From the NCBI GenBank assembly GCA_041658405.1, contig JBBAAG010000050.1, forward strand, positions 1 to 22,310: DNA of 22,310 nucleotides, read 5' to 3'. Positions 7,364 to 16,164 of this stretch are shown one piece after another. The notes under the pieces were generated by a model. It ran no database searches and was not told the DNA's origin. It was given only the letters and a program-made list of their open reading frames with translations. Positions within the stretch are counted from its first letter, which is position 1, and each line of letters starts with the position of its first letter. The DNA comes from Elusimicrobiota bacterium (lineage in GTDB: Bacteria; Elusimicrobiota; UBA5214; JBBAAG01). Both the position numbers and the translations under genes were made by a program.

Positions 7364-9031
7364 TTACTTTATAATCTCCCCCGCATCAATATTTACAGGA
7401 TCCAATGCTAATATTCTATCATAAACCTTCCTTGCAGAAACCACGTCTCTACGCGATTTATAAATCCTTCCAAGCGCGTATAACGGAAGGTGGTACGAAC
7501 TACGATACTTCAACGCGTGTTCATACTCAACTACTGCCTTATCCGAATTCCCTGATTTTTCATACGCCAACCCCCGGAGGTAGTAAGCCTTAGCGTTAAC
7601 CGGCATATCGCGTTGAATACAATCAAGTATATACGCCAAATCCCTGTTATCACCAGTCAAGATTTTTGTATGTGCCAGGATAACATAAACATCCACCGCC
7701 CCCGGTGTAATCTCCGCAGCTTTTTTTAAGTATTCAACAACTTTAGGGTAATCATTTTTTTTGAGATAAAACTCAGCTAACTGGCAGTGCGGCATACTGG
7801 ATTTTGAAGCTTTCACTGCTTCTATTTCCCAAAACCTCGATGGTATTACCCCGTACTCCATATTACGCGTATACGCCCGTGCAGTGAATACAACACAAAT
7901 TAACGCTAAAACAATACTTCTGTATACACCATTCTTACTGAAATAATTAACAAGCTGATCAGTAAAATACACTATGAGAAAACATATACCAACTCCGGAG
8001 ACATACATAAACCTCTCACTCACCATCCTGGTAAGCAGTATTGCGTATAATGCAGGGATAAATGCAATCAATGAAAACAATACCCATCCCAGAATCTTAC
8101 GGTGGTTAGTATAAGAATACCACAATAACCCGAGAATCCCGGCACCTACCGCGATAATAATACCCGCCATCCATGTATTACCCACTACCGGCAGCGTATG
8201 AGCCAATGATAAATCAGCAAAAGGATTTAAGACAGTAAACAACAACTCCTTTAGTGAACCCGCGGTAATGTATATGCTTTCCAATACATTTGACGGGAAC
8301 GGAACTACCGAATTTTCATAGGGATGCCGTAATACCGTGAATTTAAGTATTAACAGAACAACAGCAATAATGCTTAATGTTATATACAGCGTATAACTCT
8401 TAACCTTTTTTTCATACCAAAAAAACTCAACTACAAACAATAACAGCGGTAATACTATTGCTGATTCCTTAGCGAAGAATGCGATGATAAACAATAACGA
8501 AATACTTACCGTCATAACAAAACTTTTAACAGCTTTCCTGCCATTGAGCAGGACCAATAATGAGGCCATAATCAATATCCCGGCGATAACATCATCATTA
8601 AACGTAATAATATTATTCACCTCGGTATTAACAGGATGAATAGCGAACAATAACGCCGTAAAAAACGCTACTACCGGCGTAACCTCAAGATTCAGAAAAA
8701 CAAAAAATACTAATCCCGCAGCACAAATATGAAATACAAGATTAACAGCGCGGGTGTATACCTGATTAGTCTCAAATAAATTGTAGTACACAAACAAAGG
8801 AAGAACGGATACCGGCCTATACCTGGGCTCGTTACTAAACGTTTTCCATTCCGGTGTGAATAATTTATAAGCATTTGCTATATTACGTACAGAATAATTC
8901 TCCGAAAAAAAATCGGTATCATCATAAATAAAACTATTTTTGAAAGTATTACTATAAAGAGCGCAGCACGCAACAATAATACACGCTAAATAAAGTATAA
9001 CCATCCGCTGCCTATTCCTTCGCCTGCTCAT
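7364..9031 (-). CDS. Multi-pass membrane protein with C-terminal TPRs, GT-C glycosyltransferase-like (TMTC-type architecture)
   Basis: The 555-residue protein has a hydrophobic N-terminal helix. A first external loop carries YDD at 36-38, the kind of acidic motif found in the first loop of GT-C glycosyltransferases. About eight to ten further membrane helices reach to ~residue 385. The C-terminal ~160 residues hold TPR repeats (HCQLAEFYLKKNDYPKVVEY; AYYLRGLAYEKSGNSDKAVV; LYALGRIYKSRRDVVSARKV). Membrane part plus TPR tail resembles the TMTC/DUF1736-type proteins, some of which are O-mannosyltransferases in eukaryotes. The bacterial function is unknown; protein or envelope glycosylation from a lipid-linked donor is an inference. 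It overlaps miaA by 4 bases (ATGA). Confidence 0.75.
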   Translation of the reverse strand: MSRRRNRQRMVILYLACIIVACCALYSNTFKNSFIYDDTDFFSENYSVRNIANAYKLFTPEWKTFSNEPRYRPVSVLPLFVYYNLFETNQVYTRAVNLVFHICAAGLVFFVFLNLEVTPVVAFFTALLFAIHPVNTEVNNIITFNDDVIAGILIMASLLVLLNGRKAVKSFVMTVSISLLFIIAFFAKESAIVLPLLLFVVEFFWYEKKVKSYTLYITLSIIAVVLLILKFTVLRHPYENSVVPFPSNVLESIYITAGSLKELLFTVLNPFADLSLAHTLPVVGNTWMAGIIIAVGAGILGLLWYSYTNHRKILGWVLFSLIAFIPALYAILLTRMVSERFMYVSGVGICFLIVYFTDQLVNYFSKNGVYRSIVLALICVVFTARAYTRNMEYGVIPSRFWEIEAVKASKSSMPHCQLAEFYLKKNDYPKVVEYLKKAAEITPGAVDVYVILAHTKILTGDNRDLAYILDCIQRDMPVNAKAYYLRGLAYEKSGNSDKAVVEYEHALKYRSSYHLPLYALGRIYKSRRDVVSARKVYDRILALDPVNIDAGEIIK

Positions 9032-10020
9032 ACTTTTTCTGTACCCCTAATCAAATTAATAATTTCTTCCACCGCAACCATAACACCACTTTTTTGTTCC
9101 GACATTTTAATCCATCTAATATTTGGCTCGCGTTTAAACCAGGTTAACTGGCGTTTAGCATACCTGCGAGTATCGCGTTTCCATAAAGAAACAACCTGGT
9201 CTTCACGTATACAATTACGAAGGTACTGCACAATATGATTAACCCCCAACCCCTCAAACCCCGGCGTTTTTGTATCGTACCCGAGTTTAATAACGCCCTT
9301 AACTTCCTCCAACGCACCGTTATCCCACATACGTTTAACCCGTGTATTAATACGTTTATACAATTCCTCACGGGGCCATTCAATACCGAATACGATATTA
9401 TTAAACTTAGGCGCGACAGTGCGTTTATGCCATGCGGTTAATGTCAAACCTGTACCGTGATAAACTTCCAACGCGCGGATGACACGCCGTGGATTCCGTA
9501 TCTCAACCCTGCTGTTAAGCACTACCCCGGGATCAATCCCTGAAAGCTCCTCCACAAGCTTATCCAACCCCTCATGCTCTAAACGTTCATACAACCTCGC
9601 CCGTACTGCTGTATCTACTTTTGGTATCTCCGCTAAGCCCGCGATTAATGAGCGTATGTATAGCCCAGTCCCACCGACGATAACCGGTACTACATTTTTT
9701 TTGTGTAACTCAGCGATTATCCCGCAGGCATCCTCATAAAACTGCCCGGCACTATAAAACTTATCCGGTGCGAGAAAATCCATGAGATGATGAACAACCC
9801 CCCCGGAGACAAACTGTTTTTCGGGATACTCCTTACACTTAACCCATTCTCCATCAGGCTTGGCAGTAACAATACTGAAATACTTATAAACCTGCCGTGA
9901 ATCCGCATTAATAATTTCAACATCACCCATAACCTTAGCAAGCGCTAAGCCAATATCAGTCTTCCCGCTTGCCGTAGGGCCTGTAAGATAAACTACTGTG
10001 TTTGAAGATAAGTTTTTGAT
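9028..10020 (-). CDS. miaA: tRNA dimethylallyltransferase MiaA, apparently starting at ATC
   Basis: MiaA transfers a dimethylallyl group to N6 of A37 in tRNAs reading UNN codons. From the ATC at 10020 the product has 330 residues. It carries the P-loop GPTASGKT at 14-21, INADSRQVYK directly after the first helix, GGTGLY in the middle, and the C-terminal segment RRYAKRQLTWFKR. The first in-frame ATG lies at 9930 and would delete the whole P-loop. Between the in-frame TAA at 10023-10021 and that ATG there is no ATG, GTG or TTG. An AGTGAG sequence sits 7 bases before the ATC, at the end of mutL. Either ATC is used as the start, or the sequence carries a G-to-C change or assembly error. Homology of the extended N-terminus is very clear. 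Confidence 0.9.
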   Translation of the reverse strand: MKNLSSNTVVYLTGPTASGKTDIGLALAKVMGDVEIINADSRQVYKYFSIVTAKPDGEWVKCKEYPEKQFVSGGVVHHLMDFLAPDKFYSAGQFYEDACGIIAELHKKNVVPVIVGGTGLYIRSLIAGLAEIPKVDTAVRARLYERLEHEGLDKLVEELSGIDPGVVLNSRVEIRNPRRVIRALEVYHGTGLTLTAWHKRTVAPKFNNIVFGIEWPREELYKRINTRVKRMWDNGALEEVKGVIKLGYDTKTPGFEGLGVNHIVQYLRNCIREDQVVSLWKRDTRRYAKRQLTWFKREPNIRWIKMSEQKSGVMVAVEEIINLIRGTEKV

Positions 10021-10028
10021 TTAAGAAC

Positions 10029-11777
10029 TCACTTTTTACGTACAAACTTTTGTTCAAGTTCTTTATACGACAACGTAACCAAGGTCGGGCGCCCATGCGC
10101 GCATACATACGGCATCTTGCAGTGTTTAAGGTCAGCCACGAGCTTCCTCATTTCCTGTAACGACATATGATCATGAGCTTTAACAGATGCACGGCATGCG
10201 GAACGAATAATTTTGTCATAAACCTTACTGACCTTAGCCTCGCCTGCAGACTGCTGTTGAAGCCCGGAATCACTCAGGGTATCAAGTACTTCCAAAAACG
10301 ACTTTTGCCCGAACCCGTCATCCAGGATCGCGGGTAAGGATTTAAGGACATAACTCTTCCCCCCGAAAGGTTCAACATCAAACCCTAACGCCGCAAAGAT
10401 ATTGTTAAACTCTTCAACCACTCCCGCCTGATATACCGTAAACTCAAACACTATAGGAGTTAACAACTGCTGTACCGCAATTTGTTTACTATTATAATCA
10501 GCCATAAACCTTTCATACTTCACGCGTTCCTCCGCAGCATGCTGGTCAATAATCATCACCCCGCCGTCATACTCCGCGATGATAAACAACTTCCCCACCT
10601 GCCCTAACGGCGTTATGTCCCATTTAAGCAAATCAGCAGCAATAAAAGTTTGTTTAATAAACTCTTCCTGCACACTTACCTCCGGCTGAGTTACGCGTAC
10701 AGCATCTTCTTCACCTATACTACTACCGTTTTTTTCTCCGCTACTGATATTCTCCGCATGAAATTCTGCAATTACAGTCTTAGGATTTGCCAGGCTACGC
10801 GATACTTCAGAGAATACAAACTCATAAACTTCGCGTTCATCCTTAAACTTAACCTCGCGTTTAGCAGGATGCACATTCACATCAACACAGGAAGGGTCAG
10901 CATTAAGATACAACAAAAATACAGGGTGTTCATTAATCTCCAACGTTTTACGATACGCATCATATACCGCCTGGGTAACCATCCTTGACCGTACCACCCT
11001 TGAATTAATGAACAGGTACTGGTACGGCTTTGCACGCCGGACAAATGACGGTTTTGATAAATACCCGGATAAACTATACCCGCCATTTTGTTTGAGTTGC
11101 AGGTAAAACAGTTCATCCATAACCCTTATCCCGATGATATCCGCGATACGCTGAGCCATACCCTTTACCGGCGCGCAGTTAAGCACTTCATCCTTACCGT
11201 CATAAAGCTTAAACCCGGTTTCCGGATACGCCAGCGCTAGTTCAGTTACCGCATTAATAATATGCCCGCGTTCAGTGAAGTCTGACTTCATAAATTTTAA
11301 TCTTGCCGGGATATTCTTAAATAAATCCCGTACCTCAACCCGTGTTCCAACAGCAGTACCGGTTTCATGTGCAGAAACTATATTACCGTTATCTACTTCA
11401 ACATACCATCCAGCGTCATTACTACCCACCCGTGTGGTTATACTGAGATGAGATACCGCCGCAATTGACGGTAACGCTTCCCCGCGGAACCCTAATGAAT
11501 GAATACTAAAAAGATCACCTGCAGAACTGATTTTACTGGTAGCATGCCGTTTTAGTGAAAGTATTGCATCATCACGGTCCATGCCGGTACCGTTATCCTC
11601 AACCACAACACTTTTTTTCCCGGAGTTAACAAATTTTACGGTAATATCCTTAGACTTAGCATCAACTGCGTTCTCGATAAGTTCTTTTACCACACTTGCC
11701 GGGCGTTCAACAACTTCACCCGCTGCAATTTTGTTTATAGTATCATTATCGAGTACACGAATTTTTGGCATGAGCAA
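10029..11777 (-). CDS. mutL: DNA mismatch repair protein MutL
   Basis: MutL couples MutS mismatch recognition to strand incision and excision. The 582 residues show the GHKL ATPase motifs ENAVDA (35-40), EDNGTGM (60-66), RHATSKI (78-83) and GFRGEAL (96-102), and the transducer region with NVHPAKREVKF near 301-311. The C-terminal dimerisation domain carries the endonuclease motif DQHAAEERVKYE at 411-422, plus the associated ACR (527-529) and CAHGRP (559-564) motifs. It is therefore a nicking-type MutL like those of bacteria without MutH. The family usually has CPHGRP at the last motif, so A560 is a variant. A second ATG two codons downstream (MPKIRVL) is an equally good start. miaA follows after 8 bases. 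Confidence 0.96.
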   Translation of the reverse strand: MLMPKIRVLDNDTINKIAAGEVVERPASVVKELIENAVDAKSKDITVKFVNSGKKSVVVEDNGTGMDRDDAILSLKRHATSKISSAGDLFSIHSLGFRGEALPSIAAVSHLSITTRVGSNDAGWYVEVDNGNIVSAHETGTAVGTRVEVRDLFKNIPARLKFMKSDFTERGHIINAVTELALAYPETGFKLYDGKDEVLNCAPVKGMAQRIADIIGIRVMDELFYLQLKQNGGYSLSGYLSKPSFVRRAKPYQYLFINSRVVRSRMVTQAVYDAYRKTLEINEHPVFLLYLNADPSCVDVNVHPAKREVKFKDEREVYEFVFSEVSRSLANPKTVIAEFHAENISSGEKNGSSIGEEDAVRVTQPEVSVQEEFIKQTFIAADLLKWDITPLGQVGKLFIIAEYDGGVMIIDQHAAEERVKYERFMADYNSKQIAVQQLLTPIVFEFTVYQAGVVEEFNNIFAALGFDVEPFGGKSYVLKSLPAILDDGFGQKSFLEVLDTLSDSGLQQQSAGEAKVSKVYDKIIRSACRASVKAHDHMSLQEMRKLVADLKHCKMPYVCAHGRPTLVTLSYKELEQKFVRKK

Positions 11778-11799
11778 CGCTTCCCCGCGGATTGTTTGT

Positions 11800-12282
11800 T
11801 TAGATCTTAACCTTTTTTGTGCATAAAGGATGGTAACTACAAGCCCGTAAACATACGTCAGTCACCCCAAATGAAAGCTTTGTCTCGCAATCCATATAAT
11901 CCTCTCCCATATGCTTCATCATTTTCACAGCTTTATCCGGCACTTTAGTAAACTTAACACCTATAAGGAACGACCCTTGTTTTTCAATTGAACGCACAAC
12001 CGTACCTTCAATCCTGATTTTATCAAACACCGAAGGTATATCCAGCACAAGCTTAATCTCAGTTTCCAGAGGAACAGGTACAAACGTTATAATCCCCATC
12101 CCTCCGCCGCTAAGGTTCACCAGTATCCCGGGTATCTGCGTATTACCATGTAACTCCGGGAGCCTAAGATCCACGAGTTCAGCGAGGTCACGCAACACCG
12201 GCACTCTGTGGAACCTCCGCCGTTCCATCTTCTGTCGTTCATCTTGGCTTCCGTTAAAACCGCGGTTATCGTTAGATTTCAA
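11800..12282 (-). CDS. PilZ-domain protein (c-di-GMP binding) with C-terminal cysteine cluster
   Basis: The 160-residue protein has a PilZ domain at about 18-125. An arginine-rich RRRFHR at 21-26 precedes the beta-barrel, and NLSGGGMG at 56-63 matches the (D/N)-x-S-x-x-G motif that, with the arginines, binds cyclic di-GMP. The C-terminal tail holds four cysteines (C132, C144, C148, C154) in a C-x11-C-x3-C-x5-C arrangement, which could bind a metal or iron-sulfur cluster; this is inference. It overlaps the preceding TIM-barrel gene by 4 bases (ATGA) and precedes mutL by 22 bases. Its downstream target is not evident. Confidence 0.88.
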   Translation of the reverse strand: MKSNDNRGFNGSQDERQKMERRRFHRVPVLRDLAELVDLRLPELHGNTQIPGILVNLSGGGMGIITFVPVPLETEIKLVLDIPSVFDKIRIEGTVVRSIEKQGSFLIGVKFTKVPDKAVKMMKHMGEDYMDCETKLSFGVTDVCLRACSYHPLCTKKVKI

Positions 12283-13106
12283 TACTTAGCCCCCATATTA
12301 TCAAGGATATTCTTAAGCGCCTTAATTGCGAGCCTAAACTTTTCCGGCCCTGAGAACCCGCTCATTTTCTCTGCTTTCCCGAGATGCGGTTCAAGCACAA
12401 GGAAGTAGTCGCGTTTAGCATTTTTATACACAGCTAAAGTATCAGGTATCTGCCCCTGCCCTTCACCTGCGAGGTTAATGATCCAGGGTTCAGTCTTTGT
12501 TGCGTCCTTAATATGGAACATATCAAGCTGATCTTTTACTATAGGAAACGCACCGGTATGCGGTTTCACCCCGGCAATAACATAATTTGCAGCATCAAAC
12601 AAAACCTTAAGGTTCGGCGAGTTAACTGTCTTAACGACATCCATAACGTACAACGGTTTCTCGCCATATAGCTCACCCTCGTTCTCAAGTTCAAGCATAA
12701 CACCGTGTTTTTCCGCAAGCGCAGCCATAACCTTCATCCTGCGCATAACTTCTTCGCGATAATTATCCGGTGCTTCAGTTTTTGGCACATAAAACGAAAA
12801 CACGCGGATATACTTAGTTCCAAAAAATTTCGCAAGATGTATCATACGTTCAAGAACTTTTATTTCCGGTTCAAAATCATCAGTAATCTTAATTTTCCCT
12901 ACGGGTGATCCTATAGTTGAAAGCTTAAACCCGCGGGTATCAAGTATCTTCTTTATTTTCTCACAATCCTCGTCGTTGAGTAACTTAACATTCTTACCCC
13001 ATACCCCGCGGAGGTCAAGATACTTAATCCCTTCACTCTCAAGAAGGTCCAACTGTTCATTAAGTTCCGGTGCAATCTCATCCCCAAACGCTGATAGAAT
13101 AAACAT
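12279..13106 (-). CDS. Sugar phosphate isomerase/epimerase-like TIM-barrel protein (third of three)
   Basis: The product has 275 residues in the xylose-isomerase-like/AP-endonuclease-2 TIM-barrel superfamily. The four expected divalent-metal ligands can be placed: E141 in LELENEG, D171 in LFDAANY, H198 in MFHIKDA and E239 in VLEPHL. GEGQGQIP near 214-221 matches the loop that carries substrate-binding residues in such epimerases. The N-terminus (LSAFGDEI) is typical of proteins annotated only as sugar phosphate isomerase/epimerase. Substrate unknown. It begins 3 bases after the second TIM-barrel gene and overlaps PilZ by 4 bases, so it belongs to the same transcript. Confidence 0.85.
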   Translation of the reverse strand: MFILSAFGDEIAPELNEQLDLLESEGIKYLDLRGVWGKNVKLLNDEDCEKIKKILDTRGFKLSTIGSPVGKIKITDDFEPEIKVLERMIHLAKFFGTKYIRVFSFYVPKTEAPDNYREEVMRRMKVMAALAEKHGVMLELENEGELYGEKPLYVMDVVKTVNSPNLKVLFDAANYVIAGVKPHTGAFPIVKDQLDMFHIKDATKTEPWIINLAGEGQGQIPDTLAVYKNAKRDYFLVLEPHLGKAEKMSGFSGPEKFRLAIKALKNILDNMGAKY

Positions 13107-13109
13107 TTA

Positions 13110-13898
13110 CTAAATTCTCCCCTCAATTTCCTTTAAGTACTTAATATCCTCCACCACCTTTTGTTCAACAGGCTGGTCAGCAAAATCTTCAAATGACAAA
13201 TACTTATCATACCCTACGGACTTAAGGTCCGCCATAACTACGTTCCAGTCAACCATACCTTCCTTTAACGGCGCCCAGGATGGTTTCCATTTACCCTCAA
13301 CTTTTTGCCACCACGAATTTTTTACATGCACATGCGCGAGGTATAATCCCAGGATTTCCATACCCATCTTCCAGTTTTCATACCCTTCCCTCATCATATT
13401 ACCGGGATCATAAATCACGCCAATATGCCTTGGGTTGAAATACGATACTAACCGATACGCAGCTGACGCACTTGGAACAATAAGCCCCATATGAATCTCA
13501 ATATTTGCCTTAATATTATAATCCGCTGCGATACCCTCAATTTTCTGCAGGCTATCCACCGTATTTTTGAATACCGCATTATAATTATCCTTACGGTCAT
13601 ACGCCGGGGTACCAACCCTTACCTGAGGACAATTCATCACAGCTGCTGCTTCAAAAATAGGCTTCAATTCCTCAACCTGGCTGCATTTGAAGTAAGTCGC
13701 TAACGCGCAAATCTCAACCTTTTTTTCGTGGCACATCTGCGCTACGGACTTAGCTTTTTGCGTAACCTCATACGGCCGGATATGGTTATCAGGATGTATT
13801 CTCCACTCCACCCCGTCATACCCGTTAACTGCCAACTGTTCAACCACTTGTTCCAACGTAAACGTTGGCATCATTACTGTGAACACGCTATATTTCAT
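13110..13898 (-). CDS. Sugar phosphate isomerase/epimerase-like TIM-barrel protein (second of three)
   Basis: This 262-residue xylose-isomerase-like TIM barrel has metal ligands inferred at E134 (NIEIHMG), D164 (IYDPGN), H191 (AHVHVKNS) and E237 (LSFEDF). W32 and H35 in the early VEWRIH segment are at the position where related epimerases hold substrate. Sequence similarity to its two neighbours is limited to these motifs, so they are likely to have distinct substrates or to catalyse successive steps rather than being recent duplicates. It starts 39 bases after the first TIM-barrel gene and is followed by the third after 3 bases. Confidence 0.83.
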   Translation of the reverse strand: MKYSVFTVMMPTFTLEQVVEQLAVNGYDGVEWRIHPDNHIRPYEVTQKAKSVAQMCHEKKVEICALATYFKCSQVEELKPIFEAAAVMNCPQVRVGTPAYDRKDNYNAVFKNTVDSLQKIEGIAADYNIKANIEIHMGLIVPSASAAYRLVSYFNPRHIGVIYDPGNMMREGYENWKMGMEILGLYLAHVHVKNSWWQKVEGKWKPSWAPLKEGMVDWNVVMADLKSVGYDKYLSFEDFADQPVEQKVVEDIKYLKEIEGRI

Positions 13899-13937
13899 TA
13901 TTCCCTACTTTACAACTTTAATTTAACTCCCGGTTTT

Positions 13938-14933
13938 TCAGTGCTTATGTTTCTTCTTATCTTTATGCTTCTTATTTTCGTCATCTTCGTGTTTACTCTT
14001 AAAATCCCATGCGGCTAATAACGCGCGTTTCGCATTGGCTATAACTAACTCACTGGACTCACCCGCCAACGGTTTAACCTCAAAACTGATAATCGGCAAC
14101 ATCCCCGCCGGGCGTTTATCAAAATACCCGATATCCTTAAGTTGTTTAAGGAATTCGTAGAGTTCATTCACCCCGTTTTCCCCACCCGAAATCCCGAATC
14201 TCGGATGCTGGTCACCATACCCTACCTGCTTTGTATCTTTCATAATACAATTACCTATATGCACGTGCACAAGATAATCCTTCGCTGTTTTTAACGCATG
14301 CTTTGAAGTTTCACGGAGTAACGGTAAATGACTAAGGTCGAGGGTAAGCCCAAAATTATCTACCATCTTCCTTACAATCTTCGCGAACTCCACAGCTTCC
14401 ACTGTCGGGCCAATAAGGCATTTTTTGTCTATATCAAAATCAAACGTTTCAAGTGAAACCGTTAGAACATACCCCGTCTTCTTTTCCTTCGCGTAATTAC
14501 AGATTTCAACTACCGACTTAACCAACGCATCCTTTGCTTTAACAACTTCTTCGGGAGACGCCGGCATTGGCCCGCTGAGTATCGCGAGTATCCGCGCACC
14601 CATATAATAGGCTTCATCCACAGACTTTTTTACATCAGCAACAGCTGCCACCCTTGCGGGTTCATCTAACGCATTAAGGTTAAGCTTTGCGCCTAACAAC
14701 GGCGGCTGCCCGGCGATAACCGGTGTGATCCCGCTTTCCACCACGATCTTCTTTAACTGTTCACGTATCGCAGGGTTATGATCATGCCTGCGGAATTCGA
14801 TAGCATCAAAAAACTCATCCTTAGCTATAGCGGTAAAAGTTTCAACTACCGGCCCTTCACCCTTACCAGTCTCAGGATACGCCATTGGATGAATGATACC
14901 AAGCTGAAAATAGTTTTTACTCGGTTTTTTCAT
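13938..14933 (-). CDS. Sugar phosphate isomerase/epimerase-like TIM-barrel protein with Lys/His-rich tail (first of three)
   Basis: The 331-residue protein is longer than the other two. Candidate metal ligands are E162 (VSLETFD), D199 (LDLSHLP), H225 (VHVHIGN) and E285 (SFEVKP), spaced as in the superfamily. The last 18 residues (314-331) are almost entirely Lys, His, Asp and Glu and lie outside the barrel; such a tail is probably disordered and could bind metal or nucleic acid. No signal peptide is seen. The substrate is unknown. The gene follows the transaldolase gene by 29 bases, supporting a shared sugar pathway. Confidence 0.82.
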   Translation of the reverse strand: MKKPSKNYFQLGIIHPMAYPETGKGEGPVVETFTAIAKDEFFDAIEFRRHDHNPAIREQLKKIVVESGITPVIAGQPPLLGAKLNLNALDEPARVAAVADVKKSVDEAYYMGARILAILSGPMPASPEEVVKAKDALVKSVVEICNYAKEKKTGYVLTVSLETFDFDIDKKCLIGPTVEAVEFAKIVRKMVDNFGLTLDLSHLPLLRETSKHALKTAKDYLVHVHIGNCIMKDTKQVGYGDQHPRFGISGGENGVNELYEFLKQLKDIGYFDKRPAGMLPIISFEVKPLAGESSELVIANAKRALLAAWDFKSKHEDDENKKHKDKKKHKH

Positions 14934-14962
14934 AACTTAACTTTTCCTTTCAATAAACAACC

Positions 14963-16156
14963 CTACTTTTTTTTCTTTACAATAAAATCCTCGAGGTCAT
15001 CCGCAGTCTTTGCGAACGCGCTACCTGTAGCGATAACTGCCGGGTGGTTAATAAAATCTTCGGGCTTCTGTGCGCCTTCCTCGTACGCTTCACGGAAATA
15101 CGGCACCTTCAGAAGTTTATTAACAACATCCTGGGGTACGGGCTCGTCAATATACGACTTAATATCTTCACCTTCATAATTCTCAAGCCATGCTTCAAAA
15201 ATATTTGGGAATATTGTTAAAACAATATCACCACCCGCGATTTTTTCTACGTGCCACACACGTTTTTTACCGTTGATCACCGGCCCGATACGCATTGACG
15301 CAGCCAGGAGTTTACTCTCATAATGACGTTCCTTATAAATCTTATACGCTTTCTTAAATATCGCAAGCCCAGCCCACCGGCGGTCAGTCTCAGATATTTC
15401 CACACCCACAGCCTTTGCCTGTATATCGAACTCAGGATTATCCTCATACCGTCCGAGCATATGAGTAACCACAGACTTCCATTGTGAAAGATCAACACCA
15501 TTAGCCCGTGCAAGCGCTAATCCTTGTTTTACAGCCTCCGCTACGGCAATCAACTGGCTTAGGGTAAACGTTAACGTTGCGTTTGTCGGTATCCCCAGGG
15601 CGGTAAGCAGCATAATCCCGTAGATTCCCTGCTTAGTCCCCGGCATTTTGATCATAACATTCCGCATTTGCTGGTTAAAACTAATACCCTGTCTGAGCAT
15701 CTCCGCGGTATCCGCGAGTATCCGCGGGTCCACCTGCCCGCTGAGGTATCCGCGTTTATAATGTGTATGCTTAAAGATTGGCTCGAACATCTTAGCTCCG
15801 CGGAGCACGATTCTTTGGTATAACCGCCAGAAAAGTTCTTTATCAGAAAGATTCCTGTGTTTTTCCGCAATCTCTTTCGCTTCTTTTTCCCATTCCGGCA
15901 AAAGTTGTTTTATCACATCAAGCGATAACGGCGGGTTCGTGGTTATCCCCACCAGCACACTATCTTCAGGTTTTGACTTAACATAAAACCGGCCGAGCTG
16001 TGCACGTAAAGTTTCACGTTTATCTTCCGGCGCTTTTTCCACCACACTGTCAATCCATTTATCAAGAATCAACGGTGATGAATCAAACCATATTTCCTGT
16101 TCTTTGTTAAGATTAGCGAGTTTTTCCACCGCGCTCTGCGGCACTTGTTTTGGCAT
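14963..16156 (-). CDS. Transaldolase-family protein (divergent)
   Basis: The product has 397 residues. The N-terminal IWFDSSP (D25) and GITTNPP at 70-76 match the class I transaldolase opening strand and TTNP motif. VMIKMPGTKQGI at 168-178 supplies K170, the expected Schiff-base lysine. TNATLTFTLSQ at 191-201 matches the N-x-T-L-(I/T)-F-S motif. Transaldolases move a dihydroxyacetone unit between sugar phosphates. The sequence is clearly diverged from the TalB-type enzyme (KMPGT for K-(I/L)-A-(S/A)-T) and carries extra helices at 85-130, so a different sugar substrate is plausible. A GGGAGG-type ribosome site lies 11 bases before the ATG. Confidence 0.85.
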   Translation of the reverse strand: MPKQVPQSAVEKLANLNKEQEIWFDSSPLILDKWIDSVVEKAPEDKRETLRAQLGRFYVKSKPEDSVLVGITTNPPLSLDVIKQLLPEWEKEAKEIAEKHRNLSDKELFWRLYQRIVLRGAKMFEPIFKHTHYKRGYLSGQVDPRILADTAEMLRQGISFNQQMRNVMIKMPGTKQGIYGIMLLTALGIPTNATLTFTLSQLIAVAEAVKQGLALARANGVDLSQWKSVVTHMLGRYEDNPEFDIQAKAVGVEISETDRRWAGLAIFKKAYKIYKERHYESKLLAASMRIGPVINGKKRVWHVEKIAGGDIVLTIFPNIFEAWLENYEGEDIKSYIDEPVPQDVVNKLLKVPYFREAYEEGAQKPEDFINHPAVIATGSAFAKTADDLEDFIVKKKK

Positions 16157-16164
16157 TTGTACAA

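Noticed and set aside
9028..9930. miaA starting at the ATG at 9930
   Set aside because: This start removes the P-loop GPTASGKT, which is encoded in frame just upstream; a MiaA without it would be inactive.
12279..14933. AP endonuclease IV (DNA repair) as the function of the TIM-barrel genes
   Set aside because: They belong to the same superfamily, but the motifs (E, D, H, E with GEGQGQIP or HVHVKN) fit sugar isomerases/epimerases, and the extra zinc ligands of endonuclease IV are not seen.
14963..16156. Sulfoquinovose-pathway transaldolase
   Set aside because: Transaldolase plus isomerases recalls that pathway, but no sulfosugar glycosidase, sulfolactaldehyde dehydrogenase/reductase or sulfonate exporter is present, so the name is not supported.
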